NCBI GenBank assembly: GCA_029532415.1
Contig: JAQOTA010000061.1
Span: 372,001 to 436,000 of the forward strand
Reading direction: 5' to 3'
From: Marasmius tenuissimus
Lineage: Eukaryota > Basidiomycota > Agaricomycetes > Agaricales > Marasmiaceae
Length of the DNA: 64,000 bases
Shown: positions 55,898 to 64,000 of the stretch, one piece after another
How positions within the stretch are numbered: position 1 is the stretch's first letter
How the letters are laid out: each line of letters begins with the position of its first letter
Position numbers and translations under genes: made by a program
The notes under the pieces: generated by a model
The model's input: only the letters and a program-made list of their open reading frames with translations
Databases searched by the model: none
What the model was told of the DNA's origin: nothing

Positions 55898-58800
55898 TTA
55901 GTTGTCTCGGGGTGCTGGTCCTGCTGCTGCCGGGTGTTTCTTGTGGAACTCTTTTACCTTTCGTGGTGCGTTCTTCAGGTTCGGTGCTGGTTCCCATGTG
56001 CTTTGGTGGTCTCCCTTCCACTTGACTCTATACTCCAACCGGTGCCACCTGTACTGACTGTCAAGAATTTCATCCACCTCATACTCCGGTTCGTCCTCGC
56101 CCTCGATCTCGATTGGCCCCGGGGGTTCAGGTAGTAGACCGTTAATCAGGTTGCCTTTGTAGGGATAGAGTTTGTCGACATGGAAGATGGCGTGATGTCG
56201 CCCCAGCTCTTCTGGCAAATCCAACCGATAGTCCAAACCTCCCACTTCCTGTACTATCTCGAAGGGGCCCAGGCTCTGATCGCCCAGCTTCTCGCTCGAC
56301 AGCTTCAGGTTGAAGTCTGATCCGTCCAGCCAAACAAAGTCCCCAACCTTGAACTGGTGTGCCTTCTTCTTTCCTCGCTCGTATCCCTCCTTCTGGTGTC
56401 GTTTCGTCAAGTGTAGAGCTGCCCCCGCATCCCGGCGTACTTCCCGCAGAATGTTGATGCGGTTTTCGACTTCTGGGATCCCGGATCGTCGTCCCACTGG
56501 GATATTGAAAAGGGGCAGGTACCCATATAGGAGTTCGAAGGGGGATAAATGGTGAGCCGAGTGCGTGCGGGAGTTGAGTACAAATTCTGCGAGTGGAAGA
56601 TGTTCGGACCAATCGTCTTGTCGGTAGTTCGTATACAACCTCAAGTACTTCTCCACCTCCTGGTTCGCTCTTTCTGTCTGTCCATTGGCCTGGGGGTGGT
56701 ACCCTGAGGTGAAGCTACCCTTGATTCCTAGTCGTTTTAGTAGCGCTCTGGTGAGCTTGGCGTTAAACTGAGGGCCTCGATCGGATACGAAACGCAGGGG
56801 TAGTCCATGTAGTCGGAATATTTCTCGGTAGTAGAGGTCTGCTATCCCTTCGGCGGTGATGGTAGTGGTGCAGGGGATGGTGTGGACCTGTTTCGTAAAG
56901 AGATCAGTGCAGACCAGGATGGCATCGTAGCCGTGAGAGTCTGGCAGCTGAGTGATCAGATCGACTCCAACTTCTTCCCATGGGCCATTCGGTACTTCGA
57001 GGGGTTGTGTAACAGCGCATGGGTGTCGGTGTAGCTTTTTGCGTGCGCAGGAATCGCATCCTTCCACGTATTTCTCCACAAACGAGCGCATGGTTGGCCA
57101 CCAGAAGTGAGTGTCTACCAGGTCAAGCGTGCCGTGGAGCCCAGGATGTCCTGCAGTTGGGTCGTCATGACACTGTCGCACTACCTCTCTTCGCAGCTCC
57201 TCATCTGGGGGTACATATACTCACCCTCTGTGGTATACCAGTCCGTTGTCCTCCTCCCACTCAGCTAGTCCGTTTACCAATCGCCACGGCCCATTCTTCT
57301 TCAACTGCCGGAGTCCTTCCAATACTTCCGCTTCTCTAACAGAGGCTTCCCTGATCCGATTTTCGAGTGGGTTGACCAATGCTGTGGCTGCAATTTGTAC
57401 AAAGACTTCTGGTCCGAGAACCACTTGTTGGCGATTGTCCTCATTATCTGAGACCTGATGTGCTGTCATGCAAGAGAGGGGGTCGGCTAGTGTGTTGGTT
57501 TTGCCAGGGCGATGACCGAGTTGGAAGTGGAAACGGGACAGATAGAGTGCCCAGCGAGCCTGTCGACGACTTAGGTTTTGAGCGTTCTTCCAGAATTCCA
57601 AATTCGAATGGTCGGTTAGGATCTCAAATGGCTGAGGTTGTCCTTCCAGGAAGTATTGCCAGTCCTTCAGGGCGTCGATGATGGCCAACATTTCCCGGTC
57701 CCATATCTCATAATTTCTCTCCGCTGGCTGCATGGATGCTGATCGGAATGCAACTGGATGCCATAAGCCGTCCTCCAATTTCTGGGATAGTACTCCTCCT
57801 GTAGCAAATCCAGAGGCGTGGACTTCAATGCGTGTTGGCCGGTCTGGGTCCCAAAGAGTCAGGATTGGAGCAGTGGTGAAGGCTGTTCGAAGTTCGTCAA
57901 AGGCTGCTTGTTGTTGGGTTCCCCAGTCGAAGGAGACATGTTTCCGTGTGAGGTCGTTCAGTGGTCGTGCCGTTTTTGCAAAATCCTTAATGAATCGTCG
58001 GTAGAAGTTGGCGAATCCCAAAAAGCCCCGGACATCACGCAGATTTCGAGGAGTTGCCCATTCTTGTACAGCTTTGACTTTAGCTGGATCCATGCGTACT
58101 TGGCCTTCACTGATCAGGAGTCCCAGGTACTCGATTTCCTGTTGTTCAAATTGGCATTTCTCTGGTCGCAGGTAGAGGTCGTGTTTCTGGAGTCGTGACA
58201 AGACCTCTTTGACTAGAATCTGATGCTCCTCTCGCGTGCTGGTGAAGATGAGAATGTCGTCCAGGTACACGGCAACCTTTCCTAGGGCGATGAGATCGGC
58301 AAATATAGAGTTCATGAGGGATTGGAACGTAGCAGGTGAGTTAGTGAGTCCGAAGAAAATCACTCTTGGTTCGAAAAGTCCCCTATTCGTTGCGAAGGCG
58401 GCCTTCCATTCATCTCCCTCCTTAATCCGTACGTTGTTGTATCCCCATCGTACATCAAACTTTGTGAAGTACTTCGCACCTTGGAGTCTATTGACGATAT
58501 CTGTGACCAGGGGGAGTGGGTAACAGTTCTTGATAGTGTACTCGTTAAGTTTCTGATAGTCCTGCACGAATCTGAGTTTCCCATCCTTCTTCTTCACAAA
58601 GAAAACAGGTGATGCAAGAGGTGATTTCGAGGGTCGGATGTAGCCTTTCCGTTGATTCTCTTCCAGGAACTTGTCCAGTTCTTGTTGTTCGTTGAGTGAC
58701 ATAGGGTAGACCTTTGTTTTCATGGTCTGTGGTGATCCTGGTGTGAGTTCGATAGCGTGATCCCATGGCTTGTGAGCTGGAAGTCGTTCGGATTCCTGCT

Positions 58801-59641
58801 CAGAGAAGACTTTAGCATATTCCCGATATGATTCTGGTACCATCTCCTCGAATGACTGTTTTGGCTTTTCCTTGTTGGTTTCTTCGGCAATCTGTTGAGA
58901 GTACGTGTACCCTGCTGCAACCCATACCTCGTCATGACAGTCCTCCAAGATTCCTTTTTTGACTAAAGATCTGCGTGCGGCCCGGTTGGCCATGATATGA
59001 TAAAGTGGTGTTGCATCTTCAGGCTCCACCGGGGGTGTTTCGATAATGGATGCATGGATGGTTTCGAAGGGGTCGTCGATAGATTCAAGAATAGCGTCAC
59101 TGAGTGGTGGATTACCTGTTCCTGCCCATTTCTCTTCGTCCTCCACTTCTTCTATCTCCACTCCTCGTTTTGGGACTGAAAGTTGTCCCCCTTTCCAGTT
59201 GATCTGAGGATTGGTCTTCCGAAGCCAGGGTAGTCCTAATATAACGTGCTCTCCTCCTAGATCCGTAACCAAGAAGTCCGTCCACGTCTCAGTGTCCTCC
59301 ACTACCAGACCTAGACAAGCGTAGTGTGTGATGCTTCCAGCCTGGTTTAGCATTCCATCAATGTTGTGAACTCGAATCGGGTGTTGGAGAGGGAAGGTGG
59401 TGATGCGATTGGTTGCGACAAAGGATTTTCCAAGAAATAATGCGGTGGCCCCGCTATCGATCATGGCCGTTGTTTCAGTCTGACGATGCTTTCCTTTCAG
59501 TGTGACTCGTATGCGGAAGTGAGGTGAGAGAGTGTCTATTTCGCGAACGGAGGATATTGTACATGAGTGAATTGAGTCATACGAGGAGGAAGCATAGACT
59601 GAAGCTGGTGAGGGTGTCTTCGTCACGGCGAAGGCGGACAC
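55898..59641 (-). pseudogene. Gypsy Pol polyprotein with chromodomain, one stop
   Basis: In order on the minus strand: retropepsin-like protease (TAMIDSGATALFLG), reverse transcriptase (DVRWGYNNVRI, AVYLDDILIF), RNase H (RIEVHASGFATGGVLSQ), integrase HHCC zinc site (TAGHPGLHG..CDSCARKK), the integrase core (VGVDLITQLP, FVSDRGPQFN, HPQANGQTERANQ) and a chromodomain (YEVDEILDSQ..RLEYRVKWKG..STWEP). A TGA at 57223-57221 splits it between RNase H and integrase; CGA to TGA explains it. The RNase H motif has His where the catalytic Asp is expected (57820-57818), a second lesion. Pol lies in the -1 frame relative to gag and has no ATG at its start. The frame 60626-61333 on the other strand is a shadow of gag. 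Confidence 0.92.
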
Positions 59642-59646
59642 CCTAC

Positions 59647-60828
59647 TTAAAAATCCTTTTGCATGAGTTGTTGGAGAATAGTGTTCTGTTGGGCTAGGGC
59701 TTGTTGAAGGGCAGCAATTTGGGCAACGGCATCCATGTTGGGAGTGGGAGAGGGAGTGGCAGAAATTTGGGCAGTAGGGGCCGTTGGCAGTGGTGAGTAC
59801 GAAGGTGTAGTTGTCGGTTCATCCGGGAAGAGAGTGAAAGGGGTGGCTGAAATCTGTTGGCGTCGAATTCCTCCTCCGGGTGCTCTCCCTAGGTACTTAT
59901 CCTGGCATACATTGGACCTGTGTCCAGGACGTGCGCAGTAGTTGCATTTATCCTGTCCATGGTTCCCATTAGCCTTGGTATGATCACTCGCCCCGCATCC
60001 GTAACACTTCCCCCGCATCGCTTTCACAAAGTCCTCCCTAGTGCGTCCATTTCCTGTGGGGATGTTGGAACGGTTCGCGCTAATAGTAGTGACAGTCGTT
60101 TCTACCTGTCTCTTAGCCGCTAATCCTTCCTCCTGCAAGGACCTCTCTGCTTTGCAAGCTCGTGTTTCTAGTTCGGTTAGATTGGCGGGTTCTCCTTGGG
60201 ACAATTCCATCATCACCAATAATCGTTTAAGGTCCGCGTTCAGACCCTTGCGGTATCAGATTTGAAGATCTGCGTCTGATAGTCCTGTCTTCATTGCGGC
60301 CTCCTTGAATTCCTGACTGTAGAGAGTTGCAGTCTTGTTCCCCTGTTTAAGGTTGGTAAGGATTTCGATGGCATCCGCCTTTTCATTGGCTGCCCCGAAT
60401 CGGACTTTGAAGGCTTCTTCGAACTGAGCCCATCTTCCTCCGAAAGGGAACTGATCGGCAGGGAGCTCTCCCAGGGCTACCTTGTTGGCCTGTATCAGGT
60501 AGTAGGCTGCCCAAGCTCCTGCCTTCCCTTCGCAGAAGGACAGAGCAGACTGAATTGTCTTCCGCTCGTCCAATTGATCTTTCTCCGTTGGGTGCTGGAG
60601 AACCTTCTCTTGTATAGCCCAGTTCTTGAACATGGGTAGGAATCGAGCCACATCCCAGGTTTCCCCTTTGAAGTTACTGGGTTTGGCAATGATCCTTCCC
60701 GGCTCTTTGTTGGATTGGAAGGCTTCCCTGATGGCGTCTAACTGTGCTTGGGTTTCTTTCTGGGATTTCACCATTGCCCTCAGGACTTCATCCAGCGTGG
60801 CTTGGCTCGCAGTAGTGGATGTAGACAT
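59647..60828 (-). pseudogene. Gypsy Gag protein, one stop
   Basis: The capsid part (STTASQATLDEVLRAMVKSQ; FRFGAANEKADAIEILTNLK-like region near the end of the first half) runs to a TGA at 60258-60256, and the same frame continues YRKGLNADLKRLLVMMELSQ into the nucleocapsid with a CYGCGASDHTKA and CNYCARPGHRSNVC zinc-knuckle pair, ending QKDF before TAA. CGA to TGA accounts for the stop. The frame is open far upstream of this ATG (see the next entry). Confidence 0.88.
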
Positions 60829-61395
60829 GTTGGTGGTGTCAGATTCTGAAGTATGGGTAGATGTGGTGGATGCGGTGGGTGAAGGAGCTCTGTGTGCAGC
60901 AGCGGAAGATGGTCTGGTATTGGTCGGGGTCTGGATTACAGCGAAGGTGGCTTCTGAGGCAACAAATGCTGGGATCTCGGTACGGGCGATCGGTGTGTCA
61001 AGAGGACTAGGAGTGACGGGATTGGCAGCGGTAGGTGGACTGTCGGGTTTTTCTGATGGGCCTGCTACTGTGAGGCGTGCAAGTGAAGTTGTAAGTTCTG
61101 AAGTGGAGAGCGGTGGCGACGGAGGTGTCGGTTCTTGTTCAGGGGTTGGTACACGGGGAGCAGGGATAGGATTAAGTACTTCGTCGTCTTCGAAGGGAAA
61201 AGTCTCGGGGATTGAATTCTCTGGAGTAGCGTTTGGGCAGGGTTGGTTTTTACACTTGTACCAGCTGGTTTGTGTGGGATTTCTCTGGTTCCAGAATAAG
61301 GAAGTCTTGGGATCTACTCCGTGTGGTCGTTGATAACAGTCTCGTGCAGGAGCCGTTGTAGACTTGCAAGGACAACCTTCCTTTCGGCGAGGCTG
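60829..61395 (-). other. Open frame upstream of the Gypsy gag ATG
   Basis: The gag frame is free of stops for about 189 codons upstream, from just after a TGA at 61398-61396, but has no ATG. It encodes a Pro/Ser/Thr-rich sequence (PIPAPRVPTPEQEPTPPSPP) and, near its start, Cys pairs (CPCKS, CKNQPC). It lies between the 5' LTR and gag, where a non-coding leader is usual. A non-AUG start or spliced leader is possible, or it is chance. Confidence 0.4.
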
Positions 61396-61421
61396 TCAGT
61401 CAATAAAGGATCTTGACCTAA

Positions 61422-61910
61422 TGTCACGAAGTGCTGAGCGTCTATCGGAGACGGCGAAGGCAGAGAGCGGTGGTAGCAAGCTAGGAGAGGAGCAGCGGGC
61501 TCAACTCAGGCAGAGATAAGGCAGGACTGGTCTGGTCCCAACGACAAGTTAGATCTATTGTAGAGAAGGAAAGCGAAGGAGACTGTACTACTCACCTGGT
61601 CCCAACGACAAGAGGTCAAGATGAGGGACCAGGTGAAGACTAGCTAGCTTATATACCTATCCTACAGTCAGAGCTGGAGTCGGAGTGGCTACCTATGAGT
61701 CGTGTATGAGTAAGTATGAGTCAAGGATGAATAAGGAATGAGTTGGTATGAGATAATGGGATGGCTGCGCGATGTGGGTTAAGGCTGCGCGATGGTGGGT
61801 TAAGAAAGGGAGTCGTGAGAAATAAGGATGTATAGTAAGTGACCGTGAGAAAAGGACATGTGATAATCATGTGAGTAACTGGTGGAGGGAAAAGTGGCGT
61901 CTTCATGACA
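61422..61910 (-). repeat. Gypsy 5' LTR
   Basis: 489 bp and the same length as the 3' LTR, about 99 percent alike. Confidence 0.95.
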
Positions 61911-62655
61911 GGGTGCTGATGGAATCCGATACACGTCGATGGTAGATGAGAAGCTCGGTGAGTTCTGAGGCTGAGAGGCATTCGAGTTCCGGGCAGACCT
62001 GAACTGGAGGAGGAAGAGAGTCGTAGGGCGATAATAGCACGAACTTGGCCGCTTTGACGACGATGTCGGCGGGAACGCTGTTCCTGTGCCTGTAAAGAAG
62101 AGCCAGGACGCGAAAGGCAGTGGCATTGGGTTGTCCAGGGTTTGGCTTGATGAGGTCAAGGAGAGAATTCGCGAGAGTCTCGATGAGGGACGTATTGGTC
62201 ATTTCGTATTTGGCTATGGTATTGAAAACGGCTGATATACCATCGAAACTTTTGAGGACTGGAGGGGAGGTACTGGGATAGAAGAATCGAAGGAATCGAC
62301 CGAATGTTGTGCTGTCTTCCGACACTGTAATGTATGAGATAGCGCCGAGACTTTCCCCTTCATCGCCTGCGGTAGCCAAAGTTTTCTTGAAGAGCGAAGA
62401 AGCTAGCACAAGAATTGGGCCGTGCACCTGGAAGAGCACGTCATCGGATGTTCGGATGCAAACCTTCTGCCCCGACATGCAGTGGTCGAAGGGAGCCTCT
62501 GCAAGTCGACCTCTAGGAGGAAGGTAGAACCGTGCGTCGGCTTTTTTCGTTTTCGCTCGGGGCATGATGGGATGCACTTTAGGAGAAATAGGATCCGCAT
62601 GCTTTATATGTCCATCACGGAAGTGAGACAATTTGTATCTCCTTTCGATCGTCAA

Positions 62656-63257
62656 GCTACGAAAGTCTGAAGATATAATCTACGAGACTGCGGGAAAGTG
62701 AGTGAATTTGTGTGAACACAGTGATAATCGATTATTGCCAGTACTCTCAATGACTTGGGAACTTCGAGCGTGAGCTTGCACCGTGCATGAATGAAAGCAT
62801 CAATTCCGTATGCGATTGTCTGAAACATCTAAAACAACAGGCCCAATTTAGACCAGTTCTCGGCTAATTCCGCTGATCCGAAACATGGGCTGAGTGTCTG
62901 GTATACCGCATACAGAGTCTGGGTGACGCTTGGAAGGCGATGACCCGATACTTATCTGCAGAACTGAAAACCGAGAAAGACATATAAATATCATTCTTTG
63001 AACGAAGGAAGATCCTATGGCAGCCCAAATACTATACAGAATGCCAAGGACCGGAAGTACTCATGAGTCTTTGCCATCCAACGAATAAGTATCATCCGCG
63101 ACTTGACTGAAATTGAAGCGTAGATACTCAGGGAAGACGAATGAATCGCTTTTCCTTGCGCTCACAAATGAAAAGGCATTTTTTTGACCAATTGCGGTCA
63201 AACTGCTGTCCGTCCAAAGCTTTAGGTCACGAAGACGAGGAGAAATCATAGCACATA
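62656..63257. other. Intergenic between two BTB genes
   Basis: No gene or repeat was recognised. A short minus-strand frame at 63061-63249 has no known domain. Confidence 0.35.
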
Positions 63258-64000
63258 CTAATGGTCACCTTTGCGCTTCCTCTCCAACTCCTTTACTTCC
63301 TGTCCAAACAACGAAAGGAACGCGTCCCGAAGGAACCTATCCTGACTCGCTCCATCTTTACAGGTACCGATCATCCTCCTCATCTTATTCTTCAGTTGAT
63401 ACAACCTCACACTTGTCTCCATTCCCACCTTCACGCCATCCGTCTCAATATCGATGTCTTCATCAAAATCCTTCCCAATGCCCTCGCATCCGGCTTGAAA
63501 CCACGTCGGTAATCCGAATTCTCTAGCAATGACGATGAGATCAAAGTCACTGAGTGAATCAGGAGGTTCTCTCCGGCCGAGGATGTCAATGGCGAGCTCT
63601 TTAACGGGAAGGAAGTTCCAGAGGGTGGATAACTTGACGACGGAGAGCCATGAGTGAACGCTGAGAGACTCGTAGGGAACAGCTGGACAGCTGCAAAAAT
63701 CGTAAGTCTCATATACCGATGCGCGGGTGATGGGGATTGAACGCACAATCGCGGGTACAACACGTCTAAAAACCGTCGGAAGTCTTCCTTATCGACTCCC
63801 TCCAGCACGACCGGGTTTAACTCTGAGTCACCCGTTGAGGCTGTAGCAAGCTCTTCGATATCCCCGAGACTGTGGCGAAACATTACGGTCCTGTGAGGGG
63901 CTGGCTTTGAGAAGATCTCTCTCAATGGGCTTGGAAGGTACGGATTGTGGGTGAACTGATGGCGGGGGACTCTGAAAAGTTCATCTTCGACCTGTGAGAG
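63258..64000 (-). CDS. BTB/POZ protein, 5' end outside window
   Basis: Two exons lie in the window. The first runs from a splice acceptor at 63992-63991 to 63747 (VEDELFRVPRHQF, then FRHSLGDIEELATAS and VVLEGVDKEDFRRFLDVLYP, the core of the BTB fold). The second is 63690-63258, joined in phase, with VHSWLSVVKLSTLWNFLPVK and LPTWFQAGCEGIGKDF, the typical BACK-like tail of mushroom BTB proteins. At least one upstream exon, with the start codon, lies beyond 64000. No lesion was seen. The 70-residue fragment at 4381-4644 has the same exon border. Role unknown; CUL3 adaptor function is a possibility by family. Confidence 0.8.

Larger units (their letters stand above)
55368..61910 (-). mobile_element. 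Gypsy (Ty3-type) chromovirus, nearly full length
   Basis: Two 489-bp LTRs (55368-55856 and 61422-61910; plus strand TGTCACG..TCATGACA) flank gag and pol on the minus strand. GGGTG precedes and follows the element. Pol has protease, reverse transcriptase, RNase H, integrase and a C-terminal chromodomain, which defines a chromovirus. The LTRs differ at about four sites. A purine tract (GTAGAAGGGGGG, minus strand) precedes the 3' LTR. Stops in gag and pol make this copy defective. Confidence 0.95.
55010..62565 (-). pseudogene. BTB/POZ gene split by a Gypsy element
   Basis: The 5' part (62565-61911) starts MPRAKTKKADARFYLPPRG and has the BTB pattern SDDVLFQVHGPILVLASSLFKK, EGESLGAISYITVSEDS, FLRFFYP. 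The 3' part lies beyond the retrotransposon at 55367-55010 and resumes in frame with FKGWKAPKWSSSS, with a CSACGH motif near the end. The five bases CACCC (minus strand) are repeated at both sides of the insertion. Apart from the insertion no lesion was seen, so the gene was probably functional until recently. An in-frame start 30 codons upstream (62655) is possible. BTB proteins often link substrates to CUL3 ligases; the role here is unknown. Confidence 0.8.

Noticed and set aside
60626..61333. 235-codon plus-strand frame over the Gypsy leader
   Set aside because: It is antisense to gag and its leader and is Val/Gly-rich as expected for the complement of a Pro/Ser/Thr-rich frame.

Overview
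The window is fungal nuclear DNA. Nearly every gene is split by 45-70 nt introns with GT..AG ends, and the gene families (DUF6535 membrane proteins, short F-box/LRR-like proteins, BTB proteins, Hva1-type TUDOR proteins, seven-helix membrane proteins) are those expanded in mushroom-forming Basidiomycota (Agaricomycetes). No housekeeping gene was recognised. It looks like an accessory, repeat-rich region shaped by gene duplication, decay and transposon insertion. Species cannot be told from the sequence.

Layout. 1-9.2 kb: F-box fragment, DUF6535 gene, broken short-chain dehydrogenase, truncated BTB gene, intact F-box/zinc gene A (691 aa) and another F-box fragment. 10-21 kb: small CACTG-ended element, F-box gene B with one frameshift, a tRNA-Arg(ACG)-like gene, a degenerate duplicated segment, a seven-helix membrane-protein gene with one stop codon plus a remnant of a second copy, a tRNA pseudogene and a second CACTG-ended element. 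21-32 kb: nested transposons, namely a CTTGAG-rich element split by a solo LTR, and inverted repeats enclosing a 7.5 kb Copia element whose 3' LTR carries another solo LTR. 32-41 kb: a single-pass membrane protein, F-box pseudogene C, an intact tRNA-Arg(ACG), the second copy of the degenerate segment, a small TUDOR gene and its decayed copy. 41-49 kb: two intact divergent F-box/zinc genes in tandem (D, 736 aa; E, 745 aa); E carries a 1.67 kb element in an intron. 49-55 kb: a tandem duplication of F-box/LRR-like genes, one copy bearing a hAT-type MITE upstream. 55-64 kb: a Gypsy chromovirus inserted in a BTB gene, then the 3' part of another BTB gene running off the window.

The dominant theme is a family of F-box proteins with a four-cysteine site (C-x2-C-x16-C-x2-C), a C2HC finger (C-x2-C-x12-H-x4/5-C) and a terminal cysteine cluster. 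It is present in three intact, one frameshifted and at least five fragmentary copies on both strands. F-box proteins usually act as substrate receptors of SCF ubiquitin ligases, and the BTB proteins could be CUL3 receptors, so the region may be a reservoir of diversifying ubiquitin-ligase receptors; that is inference. Both large retrotransposons are young by LTR similarity, and their four stop codons and most LTR differences are C-to-T type changes, which suggests cytosine-methylation damage.
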